Below, one piece after another: positions 47,205-56,229 of a stretch of DNA of 64,000 bases (within the stretch, counting starts at the first letter, position 1; each line of letters opens with the position of its first letter). A program made the translations under genes and the position numbers. Location: positions 124,001 through 188,000 of the forward strand of contig NZ_JANUBZ010000002.1 in the NCBI RefSeq assembly GCF_024808665.1, in the 5' to 3' direction. The notes under the pieces were generated by a model. It was not told where the DNA came from. It saw nothing but the letters and a program-made list of their open reading frames with translations, and did not search any database. Source of the stretch: Mucilaginibacter empetricola (GTDB lineage Bacteria; Bacteroidota; Bacteroidia; Sphingobacteriales; Sphingobacteriaceae).

Positions 47205-47560
47205 AAGATATAATTTTTACTATTATAATATTTTTTATTAAAAATACATCTATATAATTGTATTATTTTAAATTTTATACATAATTTAATGACTATTTAA
47301 TAATAAATTCAATTTTTATTGTCTAATATTATATCTACTTAATCTATAGATTTTATAAACATTTGTCTATTTTTAGCATTATTTTAAATTTATGTATGTA
47401 TTTTTTATAAAAAAAGAATAATAGTTATATATTAACAATATATCATAACTTATTATATAAATATAGTTAAAATATGGTGTGATTGCTAAAAAGTTTTGAT
47501 GTTTAGGCTGATAAAGGCGCAATTGGTGGCGTTTGGCTTGTGCTGTCGCAAAAAAACCGC

Positions 47561-47623
47561 TTGTCCGAAAGCTTGATACATTTAAGGACGAAGTTATGCG
47601 AAGCGTAATTTCGACTGGTTAAG
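47561..47623 (+). repeat. Interspersed repeat family B, copy 3
   Basis: TTGTCCGAAAGCTTGATACA, TTTAAGGACGAAGTTATGCG, AAGCGTAATTTCGACTGGTTAAG. The central GACGAAGTTATGCGAAGCG differs from copy 2, but pairing of CGAAGTTA with TAATTTCG is kept. Confidence 0.65.
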
Positions 47624-47680
47624 GGTGTAGTTGCAAACTACAGGCATATTAGTCCGAAGTCGGAGACTTCGGACAGCGGA
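47624..47680. repeat. Two-hairpin repeat family C, copy 2
   Basis: GTAGTTGCAAACTAC, AGGCATATTA, then GTCCGAAGTC-GGA-GACTTCGGAC, the second stem having ten perfect pairs. It starts at the last base of the family B copy before it. Confidence 0.75.
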
Positions 47681-47714
47681 TACTAAATTTCGACAAGCGA
47701 GGGGGAGATTGCTA

Positions 47715-48062
47715 CTAAAATTCCTTTCTCATTTTAATAGACCGCAGCGTATCCTCTTTAACTTCCGGGCTAAACCCATCAATTTCTGATACATCGTACA
47801 AGTTATCCATTAATTGCGCTATTACAGTTTCTAAATACCGCGAGCCGCCTATTCCGTCGTACCGGCGGGCAATGTGTTTGTCAAACTCTTTTACGGCGGT
47901 ATAAATTTTGGAATAGGTATCCCTTATTTCGCTGTTTCCGCTTTTCCATTCCTGCAAAATGGTATCGAAACTTTTTAGTCCTTGTTCAAACTCTATAAGC
48001 AACCCTTTATCCATTAGTTGCCGGGCAAGTTTTTTGTCTTTTTTAGGTAAATCGTAATACAT
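47715..48062 (-). CDS. Conserved-looking hypothetical protein
   Basis: A 115-residue, soluble, helical and charged protein (MYYDLPKKDKKLARQLMDKG ... SEIDGFSPEVKEDTLRSIKMRKEF). The long central helices, LKSFDTILQEWKSG and DTYSKIYTAVKEFDKHIARRYD, suggest a helical bundle. I recognise no family or catalytic motif. The codon pattern and clean ATG support a real gene. It is alone on the minus strand, divergent from the SWIM gene across a long perfect palindrome. Confidence 0.65.
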   Translation of the reverse strand: MYYDLPKKDKKLARQLMDKGLLIEFEQGLKSFDTILQEWKSGNSEIRDTYSKIYTAVKEFDKHIARRYDGIGGSRYLETVIAQLMDNLYDVSEIDGFSPEVKEDTLRSIKMRKEF

Positions 48063-48125
48063 GATACTTCAAGCTAATTTGTTCACCTAAATATCGTAAA
48101 ACTACCAGTTGGTACAAGAAGTTTT

Positions 48126-48166
48126 TTACTGATTGATGGTTGTAATTTACAACCATCAATCAGTAA
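48126..48166. repeat. Perfect 20-base palindrome
   Basis: TTACTGATTGATGGTTGTAA (48126-48145) and TTACAACCATCAATCAGTAA (48147-48166) are exact reverse complements around a single T. It lies in the 267-base gap between the divergent hypothetical and SWIM genes. With no spacer it could extrude as a cruciform or act as a strong operator; it has no T-run and serves no gene end. Confidence 0.8.
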
Positions 48167-48329
48167 TATCCATTTGTGAGAGCTCCTTGATTAGATTTTA
48201 AGGAAATGTTTTAATGGGGTTTAACCAGCGTTTTAAAATCAAAGTTCGTTAGCCAGGGTCCTTGATTTTTTATTGTGGAGATAATGCAACAGTTAATTAT
48301 TTTAGCATTCTCTACATTGAAGCAAGTTT

Positions 48330-50006
48330 ATGACATTAACGCTAAAAAACTATACCAAAGCGCTTACCAAAGAACAGTTACAAGCAGCTGAAAAAAGTAA
48401 GGTTAGAGAATGCGACGAAACCGAAAAAGGAATTTTTGTTGCGTATGTTGATGAGGGTAGCGACTCTTTCGATGTTTCTATAACATTATTGCCAAACGGA
48501 GAACTGGCAAATAGCAGTTGTGACTGCCCAAACAGTCACGCTCTTTGCCGGCATAAGGTGGCTTTGCTTTTGCATGTAGCCAAAGATAAAAAAGTGGCTG
48601 GCGTACCTAAAATTGGCAAAAAGGGAAACACAACAGAAACGCTGCTGGAACAGGTAGAATTTACTGCATTAAAAGCATGGGTTAACAACCTTATTCAAAA
48701 GAATAAAGATGTAGAGCTTTCTTTCGTTAGTTATTTTTCAGCTAAAAAGCAATATTACGCGCCCAACGAGGTGATTAAGTTGATTAATGATGCATTAAAA
48801 GCGGCAGGATGCAGCAGAAAAAAAGCAGATGCCTCGCAAGTGAAAAAGCTTGTAGAACTTTGGGGCGAAGTGTTACAGCCCGTAGTGCAATACTATCAGT
48901 TAAACGTAACCGACGAAAAAGCTTTTGAAAGTTTTCATACGTTGGTTGAACAGTGCCTTAGCCTACTGCCGGCTATCAGCGGCGTTAAAATATTGAGGTA
49001 TGTTGAAGATGTGTTGAAACAGTCGGAAATTGCTTTGAACGATTTACAGCAGGAAGAGAGCTGGCTCCTGGCAGCAGATCACTTTATGCGCTATATTCCA
49101 TTTCCCAACGGTGGCAGAAGAATTCATTATGTATTGCATTTGAAAAATATTATAGACGCAGCCGATGAGCATAAACGGGAGCAACTCATCAGCAGACTTT
49201 TGGAGCAATTTAAAAAACTTTCTTCGGAAGAATCGATGTATGGGGCCATGTACGCTAAAATGATTTTCGGCCTGGTAAAAAGTTATAGCCCTTCCCTTGA
49301 GAATTATAAAATATTTAAGCCGCTGCGTTATGAAAATGAATTTAATGCAGAACTCATAGGCCTCTTAATAGAGAACAATGAATTAGACTTGGCCAAGAAG
49401 TATTGTAAAGCCCAAATAGCCGGCAATTACCAGGAGCAGTATAATGTTTCGTATCTGCGATTTTTAAAAAAGATATACACCATTGAAAACGATGAAGGAA
49501 ATCTTGCAATTACATTGAAGGGGCTTTTTCCATGGACATTTGATTTTGACGCTTACCTTTTTATAACCGACAGAATGGAAGCAGAAGAAAAAAAGAAATG
49601 GCGCACATGGGCCTTATCACGTGCACGGAACGCCATTAGGGGATATAATTACGGCGCTTTGCTATTTGGCTTTGAACTGATGGATCACGAAAAAAACTAT
49701 AAGAAAATGATTGATTACGTTGATTCATATACCACGTATGCTATTATTTTGAAATATTTTGAACCAATGGCAGCAGCAGGAGAAACAAAGTTATTGGAGG
49801 CCATTATCCGCAAGTCTGACTTCGGCTGGCACTTATATACCGATAAAGTAGATAATGATTCGTGTTTTCAGGAATTGTTTAACCTGTTTGAAAAGCAGTA
49901 TTCTGCAGATTATTTACGAATGACGATTAGACAACTTGAAAAGAACAAATATTACTATCGCCCCAATCGTTTTATAATATATTTAAGGGAGCGATTGTGG
50001 GAGTAA
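48330..50006 (+). CDS. SWIM zinc-finger protein
   Basis: A 558-residue protein with an N-terminal SWIM zinc finger, CxCx6CxH, as Cys64, Cys66, Cys73 and His75 in SSCDCPNSHALCRHKVALLL. The rest (about 100-558) is helical and repeat-like, with many aromatic and charged residues (ENYKIFKPLRYENEFNAELIGLLIENNELDLAKKYCKAQIAGNYQEQYN), similar to TPR/HEAT-type solenoids. SWIM domains bind DNA or proteins and often accompany helicases or MoxR/VWA systems, but neither is adjacent here. Function unknown. Confidence 0.85.
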   Translation: MTLTLKNYTKALTKEQLQAAEKSKVRECDETEKGIFVAYVDEGSDSFDVSITLLPNGELANSSCDCPNSHALCRHKVALLLHVAKDKKVAGVPKIGKKGNTTETLLEQVEFTALKAWVNNLIQKNKDVELSFVSYFSAKKQYYAPNEVIKLINDALKAAGCSRKKADASQVKKLVELWGEVLQPVVQYYQLNVTDEKAFESFHTLVEQCLSLLPAISGVKILRYVEDVLKQSEIALNDLQQEESWLLAADHFMRYIPFPNGGRRIHYVLHLKNIIDAADEHKREQLISRLLEQFKKLSSEESMYGAMYAKMIFGLVKSYSPSLENYKIFKPLRYENEFNAELIGLLIENNELDLAKKYCKAQIAGNYQEQYNVSYLRFLKKIYTIENDEGNLAITLKGLFPWTFDFDAYLFITDRMEAEEKKKWRTWALSRARNAIRGYNYGALLFGFELMDHEKNYKKMIDYVDSYTTYAIILKYFEPMAAAGETKLLEAIIRKSDFGWHLYTDKVDNDSCFQELFNLFEKQYSADYLRMTIRQLEKNKYYYRPNRFIIYLRERLWE

Positions 50007-50024
50007 ACAAGGGTGTTTTCTATA

Positions 50025-50143
50025 CAGATTGCAAATCTGCATAAATTATAGTCTGAGATAAAATATCGGGACTAACGGAAATTAGTGCTGTGTAGTCTCA
50101 GACTACCAAGCATATTAGTCCGAAGCCAGAGACTTCGGACAGC
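50025..50143. repeat. Family C repeat, copy 3, with an extra half hairpin
   Basis: CAGATTGCAAATCTG (50025-50039) is a small hairpin of the same kind. The main copy at 50087-50143 has GTAGTCTCAGACTAC, AAGCATATTA and GTCCGAAGCCAGAGACTTCGGAC. Against copy 2 the first stem shows a T-A to C-G pair change, which keeps pairing. Confidence 0.7.
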
Positions 50144-50187
50144 AGGTTAAGATAAAAAACGAGGATGAGCGGGCAACACCCCCAATA

Positions 50188-50895
50188 CTATTTAAGCCCT
50201 AAAAGAGCTATATGAGATGCTGTTTTGTATAAATCCATTTCGCCATCATTGGTATTCAACAGCTGAATTTTACGGCATTGCTTTTTAATTTGCTTATAGT
50301 TATTAAAAACCGAATAAGAATAATAAAGTCCGTCTCCTTCGGAAATCTGATACCCTTTGCCTTTAGTTCTTATTAAATCATACGCCCGCCAAAGTCCCCA
50401 AAAGTTTAATGTTTGTTTTAAATATCTCCCCAGTCGGCCGCCTTGTCCGAAATTATTGCTGTCTGAAATAAACACAGCCTTTTTGGCTACTCTCAACATT
50501 TCGGCCACAACAACATCTGGTTTGCTAACGTGATGCAGGATGCCAAATTCGCAAACCAAATCAAATTCAGCATCTCCAAAATTGATCTTATTGCCATCGC
50601 CTTCAATTAAGACATTTTTTGGAATGCCTTTACTGTGGCCTTGTTCCAATAATTCCTTAACCGGGTCAATTCCTATAACCTTAATATCAGGGTGGTTTTT
50701 TATGATAAAATCAATTGCTCTCCCGGTTCCGGCCCCTACATCTAAAATTGACTTGATATGATAAAGTTTTATTACAGAAGACAGGAAATGTAATGCCACA
50801 TCGTGTTCTGCTGTACTATCTAAATGAGAGGCATCATATTTATCTGCAGTTTGTTTGTAATAATCAGCCTGGATTTCGGTAGCGTTTTTTTTCAC
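50188..50895 (-). CDS. Class I SAM-dependent methyltransferase
   Basis: A 235-residue methyltransferase with motif I ILDVGAGTGRA (50-60), motif II acidic residue in VIGIDPVKELLEQG, FDLVCEFGILHHVSKP as motif IV and MLRVAKKAVFISDSN as motif V. The fold is Methyltransf_11/25; the substrate is unknown (quinone, lipid or small molecule). The start appears to be GTG 50895 (KKNATEIQADYYKQTADKYD); no ATG precedes motif I. The gene is monocistronic. Confidence 0.88.
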   Translation of the reverse strand: MKKNATEIQADYYKQTADKYDASHLDSTAEHDVALHFLSSVIKLYHIKSILDVGAGTGRAIDFIIKNHPDIKVIGIDPVKELLEQGHSKGIPKNVLIEGDGNKINFGDAEFDLVCEFGILHHVSKPDVVVAEMLRVAKKAVFISDSNNFGQGGRLGRYLKQTLNFWGLWRAYDLIRTKGKGYQISEGDGLYYSYSVFNNYKQIKKQCRKIQLLNTNDGEMDLYKTASHIALLGLK

Positions 50896-51384
50896 AAAAA
50901 TTTAAATTAAAGTTTTAGTTCACCAAGATAATTGTTTTTCCATTTACTATCAATTCCTTATTATAAACACTTGTGCTATCCTGTGGTTGATTTCGTAGGC
51001 AAGGGTGGGCTGGCAGCGGAGCAGTTACGTGATACATTTTTCCGCGGAAAATCTGCATTTTTTGTACCACATTGTTCCATCTTGTCCCATATTTGGTGTC
51101 AACTTGTTGATTTACATTGGGGCTGTGTTTCAGTTGTATCAGGTTGTTTTTTAATGTGTCATGTATTCGCGGGACAAGACACTGCGCCAATCTTATATCC
51201 CGCGCTATTGCCAATCATCGCTGATATAAAAAAGATTTTCCTGATTACCCCCGCGGAGCGGAAAATACTGCTGCCTTATTTGTGGTAAATTGGTTCGGTT
51301 TAACAGCTGGCAGGTATTTAGTGTTGATTTGCTAAATTATTTTATCTTTACCTAACCAATATTAACCTAGCTCCTCCTTAACCA
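50896..51384. other. 489-base intergenic region with a MITE-like element
   Basis: No credible gene; a 118-codon frame at 50932-51288 runs across the repeat and looks spurious. The region contains the second copy of the TTGTCCCA element (51080-51181). The last 60 bases before the DUF4249 gene are AT-rich and should hold its promoter. Confidence 0.6.
51080..51181. repeat. MITE-like element with TTGTCCCA/GGGACAA ends, copy 2
   Basis: A 102-base element starting TCTTGTCCCATATTTGG and ending CGCGGGACAAGACA; the terminal nine bases TCTTGTCCC and GGGACAAGA are exactly inverted. It aligns with 19037-19147 through ATTTGG(C/T)GT, TTGATTTAC, TGT(T)TTC(G/A)G(C/T)TGTATC and TGTTT(C/T)T. Confidence 0.65.
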
Positions 51385-52539
51385 ATGAAACCTGACTACA
51401 AAGTATTTTTGTTTTTATTGATATTGGTATGTACTGTAATTTTTAATTGTAAAAAACCGTATAACCCGCCTGCTATTGCATTACCAGGTAGCTATCTTGT
51501 GGTAGAAGGAAATATCGCATTGGGGGCAGATTCAACTATATTCAGGTTAAACCGTACGGTAAATATTTCGTCGGGCACTACTGTGAACCCCGAAACGGGC
51601 GCCATCGTAACAGTTGAAAGCAGCACCGGTGGAAGTTATCCGCTTACCGAAATAACCAAAGGCTACTACGCCGCTGGCGGTTTAAATTTGGATAATTCAT
51701 TACAATACCGGCTAAGGATACAAACCGTGGGCAGGGATCAATATCTTTCGGATTTTGTAGCGACCAAAATTACGCCGCCTATCGACAGCGTTGGTTTCTC
51801 TATAACCAGTAACGCAGTAAATATTTATGTTAATACACACGATCCTAATAATAACACTCATTATTATCGCTGGGAATATGGTGAAACCTGGAAGTTCCAT
51901 TCGGAATATTATTCGGCATATATTTCTACTACAACGGCTATAGTGCCACGTACGGCAGATCAACAAGTATACAACTGTTATGGTCGTGATTCGTCGAGCA
52001 ATATTCTGCTCGGATCATCGGCCCAGTTAAAACAGGATGTTATTTACCAGGCGCCAGTGTTACAAATACCATCCACATCAGAAAAAATTGAAATTGAATA
52101 TAGCATCTTGCTAAAACAATATGCCTTAACGTCAGATGCTTATAATTTTTATGTAAATGTTAAGAAAAACACAGAGCAATTGGGAAGTATTTTTGATGCC
52201 TTACCCTCAGCTGCTCCTACCAATTTGCATGATATTACAAACCCGAGTACACCTGTGGTAGGATATATTACAGCGAGCTCCGTTCAATCAAAGAGAATAT
52301 TTATTTCAAACGCACAGTTGCCACAGACGGATGCCTGGCTAACAGTTTATCCTTATGAATGCCAGCTCGATTCAAACATTGGTCCTAGTGTAGCATATTT
52401 AATAGGAAACACGTCCGAGATACCTGTGAGCGCGATATATAAACCAATGGAAGGCCTTGTAGGATATTTGTCATCATCCAGAAGCTGTGTTGATTGCACG
52501 CTAAGAGGAACCGTAACGCAACCTCTTTTTTGGAAATGA
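51385..52539 (+). CDS. DUF4249 family lipoprotein
   Basis: A 384-residue lipoprotein (Cys22 in VIFNCKKP). The sequence follows the DUF4249 pattern: LVVEGNIALGADSTIFRLNRTVNI, a beta-sandwich with AIVTVESSTGGSYPLTEITKGYYAAGGLNLD, YRLRIQTVGRDQYLSDFVATKITPPIDSVGF, and HYYRWEYGETWKFHSEY. Members are usually encoded next to a SusC-like receptor and act at the outer membrane; here there is no such partner, so it is an orphan. Function is unknown. Confidence 0.85.
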   Translation: MKPDYKVFLFLLILVCTVIFNCKKPYNPPAIALPGSYLVVEGNIALGADSTIFRLNRTVNISSGTTVNPETGAIVTVESSTGGSYPLTEITKGYYAAGGLNLDNSLQYRLRIQTVGRDQYLSDFVATKITPPIDSVGFSITSNAVNIYVNTHDPNNNTHYYRWEYGETWKFHSEYYSAYISTTTAIVPRTADQQVYNCYGRDSSSNILLGSSAQLKQDVIYQAPVLQIPSTSEKIEIEYSILLKQYALTSDAYNFYVNVKKNTEQLGSIFDALPSAAPTNLHDITNPSTPVVGYITASSVQSKRIFISNAQLPQTDAWLTVYPYECQLDSNIGPSVAYLIGNTSEIPVSAIYKPMEGLVGYLSSSRSCVDCTLRGTVTQPLFWK

Positions 52540-52599
52540 TACCCATGCCCGACATTGCTTTGCAAGTTTACGTGGATAAAAAGAATCCCGTGCAGGTTT

Positions 52600-52929
52600 T
52601 TATTTAGCCTGATTTTTCAATCGCAGAAATACTTCCTCTACTTTAATACAGCGTTCAATTACTTTTTTGGCAGCTGTTTCCAGCGTAAAGCCTTCATCCA
52701 GCAGCTCTTTAATCAGTACAATTCTTTTAATGTTGAGGTAATCGTACTGGCGATAGGTCGATTCTTTGTCTACCGGCTCAATATAGCCTTTTTCATCCCA
52801 GTAACGGATCTTGCGCTGAGGCACGCCAGTAATGTTCGCTACTTCACCAATTGCAACAATAACTGATACCAGGAAATCCAGGTCCATCAGGATATTCATG
52901 TCGGCAGCATTTATTTTTTTCTCTTCCAT
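52600..52929 (-). CDS. MerR-family transcriptional regulator
   Basis: A 110-residue regulator with an N-terminal MerR helix-turn-helix: SVIVAIGEVANITGVPQRKIRYWDEKGYIEPVDKESTYRQYDYLNIKRIVLIKELLDEGFTLETAAKKV (about 20-90). The C-terminus is short, with a dimer helix but no effector domain and no Cys metal site, so its signal is unknown. The frame reaches TTG 52935; ATG 52929 (MEEKKINAADM) is preferred. It is divergent from a DHA2 efflux pump with 96 bases between, and probably controls both. Confidence 0.9.
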   Translation of the reverse strand: MEEKKINAADMNILMDLDFLVSVIVAIGEVANITGVPQRKIRYWDEKGYIEPVDKESTYRQYDYLNIKRIVLIKELLDEGFTLETAAKKVIERCIKVEEVFLRLKNQAK

Positions 52930-52936
52930 ACTCAAA

Positions 52937-52957
52937 AATTGTAATTACATGACAATT
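52937..52957. promoter_or_regulatory. Candidate operator between merR and the DHA2 efflux gene
   Basis: AATTGT and ACAATT are inverted around a nine-base spacer, eight bases upstream of the MerR start. The layout suits a dimeric regulator. The rest of the gap is AT-rich and holds both promoters. Confidence 0.4.
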
Positions 52958-53025
52958 GACGTAATAAAACAGCAATTATTGCACTAGCTTTGTCACGAAG
53001 TTACAAACATTATAAATAACTTACA

Positions 53026-54588
53026 ATGGAAACAGGTTTTAGAAAATGGATCATCGTTATTACGATCATCACCTCAACCATCATCGAACTGATTGATACT
53101 ACCATCGTAAACGTATCCATCAACACCATGAGCGGCAATCTGGGCGCCTCGCTGGAGGATACTGCCTGGGTAATTACTTCATACGCTATTGCCAATGTGA
53201 TTATCATCCCCATGACCAGCTTTTTGGCCGAAAAAATTGGCCGTAAGCAATATTATATTGGTTCTATCCTTTTATTTACCCTTGCATCAGCCATGTGTGG
53301 TTTCTCCCATAGTTTATGGGAACTGGTAGGTTTCCGGTTTTTGCAGGGAATTGGCGGCGGCGCATTGTTATCAACCTCACAAGCTATTTTGTTTGAAACT
53401 TTTCCGCCTAAAGAACGCGGCACTGCCAGCGGTATATTCAGTTTAGGTATTATCATTGGTCCGTCTATTGGTCCGGTTTTGGGTGGCTATATTGTAGATA
53501 ACCTGAGCTGGCAGTGGATATTCTACGTAAACATTCCTATCGGATTGATGGCAGCAGTATTATCTTACATGTATCTGCGGCCAAGTAAGCCATCAACCGA
53601 TAACCGGCGCATCGACTGGCTGGGCATCGGCCTGTTGGCTGTTGGTATTGGTGCATTGCAGGTAGTATTGGAGCGCGGCGAAACGGACGACTGGTTTTCC
53701 GCCACCTATATTATTGTATTGAGCGTGATATCTGCAATTTGCCTAACCATACTGGTTTGGTGGGAGTTGACCGTTGAGTTTCCCGTTATTAATTTCAGGG
53801 TGCTTAAAAGCAGTACACTGTCCATCTCGGCTATCATGACCTTTGTGTTGGGCTTCGGGCTTTTTAGTGCGGTATTTGTTTTCCCATTGTATGCCCAGCG
53901 TATTATTGGCTATACGGCGTTCCAAACCGGTACCATGCTGTTGCCCGGCACACTCATGGCGGCCATGATTTCGCCGTTTTTGGGTAAAATGCTGCAAAGC
54001 GGTTTGCGTCCTCAATATTTGATTATTACGGGGTTCCTGTTCTCAGCCATTTTTGGCTGGTTAATGTCGGGTTCTAACCTGGAAACTGGCGGCGCATACT
54101 TTTTTATTCCGTTAATATTTCGGGGACTGGGTGCAGCATTGCTCATTGTACCGCTTACCGCATTGGCTGTATCGGAACTGAAGCCGGCAGATATACCGCA
54201 AGGAGCGGCACTCAACAATATGATGCGGCAAATGGGTGGATCCTTTGGCATTGCTTTAATCAATACCTATATTGCTAAACGCGCTGCGGCCAACCGCACC
54301 GCTCTTATTGCCCACGTTACCGAAAGTGATCCCGCCACCCAGCAGCGACTGCGAGGCTTCATCAATAATTTGATGGCGCATGGTTCTACTTATCTGCGTG
54401 CATTGCAACAGGCCGTTGGCGGACTTGAAAACACCGTTGTAAGGCAAACCTTTTTGTTAAGTTATATGGATGCGTTCCTATTACTGGCTACTATGAATGC
54501 GATGTGTATTCCGTTGGTGATTATGACCATCAAAAAAAGAACAGGGGCCAAACCAGCAGGTAAGGTAGTAGTGGTATCTGACCATTAA
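53026..54588 (+). CDS. DHA2-family MFS multidrug efflux pump (EmrB/QacA type)
   Basis: A 520-residue inner-membrane drug:proton antiporter with about 14 helices. The first helix carries LIDTTIVNVSINTMSGNLGAS (motif D1, D-T-T-I-V-N-V), followed by the DHA motif A region FLAEKIGRKQYYIGS (65-80), RFLQGIGGGAL (motif B) and GIIIGPSIGPVLGGYIVDN (motif C). The C-terminal half has the IPQGAALNNMMRQMGGSFGIALINT motif. No membrane-fusion (EmrA) or outer-membrane (TolC) partner is beside it. The adjacent divergent MerR gene suggests induction by a toxic compound. Confidence 0.94.
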   Translation: METGFRKWIIVITIITSTIIELIDTTIVNVSINTMSGNLGASLEDTAWVITSYAIANVIIIPMTSFLAEKIGRKQYYIGSILLFTLASAMCGFSHSLWELVGFRFLQGIGGGALLSTSQAILFETFPPKERGTASGIFSLGIIIGPSIGPVLGGYIVDNLSWQWIFYVNIPIGLMAAVLSYMYLRPSKPSTDNRRIDWLGIGLLAVGIGALQVVLERGETDDWFSATYIIVLSVISAICLTILVWWELTVEFPVINFRVLKSSTLSISAIMTFVLGFGLFSAVFVFPLYAQRIIGYTAFQTGTMLLPGTLMAAMISPFLGKMLQSGLRPQYLIITGFLFSAIFGWLMSGSNLETGGAYFFIPLIFRGLGAALLIVPLTALAVSELKPADIPQGAALNNMMRQMGGSFGIALINTYIAKRAAANRTALIAHVTESDPATQQRLRGFINNLMAHGSTYLRALQQAVGGLENTVVRQTFLLSYMDAFLLLATMNAMCIPLVIMTIKKRTGAKPAGKVVVVSDH

Positions 54589-54597
54589 CCCTTAAAG

Positions 54598-54636
54598 CAA
54601 GAAGCCGCATTATTAAATAAATGCGGCTTCTTGTTT
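54598..54636. terminator. Bidirectional terminator between the DHA2 and cupin genes
   Basis: GCAAGAAGCCGCAT and ATGCGGCTTCTTGT pair with 13 matches around TATTAAATAA. It lies between convergent genes and can act on both. Confidence 0.85.
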
Positions 54637-54661
54637 GCAGTTCTTTATGGTTCGGCAAATA

Positions 54662-55057
54662 TTACCCCTTATACTGCTCGTCGGTCACATGCTCCATCCA
54701 AACCACCGGCGAACCGTTCAGTTTTTCCTGGATGGCAATATGGCTCATTGCTGTGGTTGTGGTGGCGCCATGCCAGTGCTTTTCGTTAGGTTCAAAGTAT
54801 ACCACATCGCCGGGTCTTATTTCTTCCCGGTTGCCGCCCTCGCGTTGTACCCAGCCGCAGCCGTTGGTAACAATAAGCGTTTGGCCAAAGGGATGCGTGT
54901 GCCAGGCCGTGCGGGCACCTGGTTCAAACGTTACCCAGGCCATGGCCACGCGCGATGGATCGGGCGGGTTAATAAGCGGGTCAACACGCACCGAGCCGGT
55001 AAAATATTCTGCCGGACCTTTACCTGATGGTTGCGAACCGCTGCGTTTTATTTCCAT
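54662..55057 (-). CDS. Cupin-domain protein
   Basis: A 131-residue small beta-barrel. The first cupin motif, [28 protein letters not shown] (about 43-70), has both metal-binding histidines (WHTHP) with Gln in the usual Glu place. The second, [15 protein letters not shown] (about 89-103), has the third His. It resembles the short cupins described as carboxymuconolactone decarboxylase-associated or hydroxynitrile-lyase-like. The AKR gene is just upstream with 18 bases between; the two form an operon, and a divergent AraC regulator is likely its controller. The activity is unknown. Confidence 0.88.
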   Translation of the reverse strand: MEIKRSGSQPSGKGPAEYFTGSVRVDPLINPPDPSRVAMAWVTFEPGARTAWHTHPFGQTLIVTNGCGWVQREGGNREEIRPGDVVYFEPNEKHWHGATTTTAMSHIAIQEKLNGSPVVWMEHVTDEQYKG

Positions 55058-55075
55058 TTTTTTAGCTATTTAAAT

Positions 55076-56125
<1,050 letters not shown>

Positions 56126-56229
56126 TTATATTAATTACGGTATTAACTACCATTATTACTTATGCGGTATGTCTGCCGTTAAAATAACCGTTAGACGAGG
56201 TATCTTTGAATCAGCAAAAGAAATACGTC

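Larger units (their letters stand above)
47133..47714. other. 582-base region: AT-rich leader of susC plus repeats
   Basis: No gene. From about 47203 to 47480 the sequence is almost only A and T with no hairpin of note. The part next to susC holds the promoter and operator candidate (47174-47204). The right end has a family B repeat (47561-47623) directly joined to a family C repeat (47624-47680). Confidence 0.7.

Noticed and set aside
50932-51288. A 118-codon plus-strand frame between the methyltransferase and DUF4249 genes
   Set aside because: It crosses the MITE-like repeat at 51080-51181, has Cys- and Leu-rich noise content and no recognisable start.
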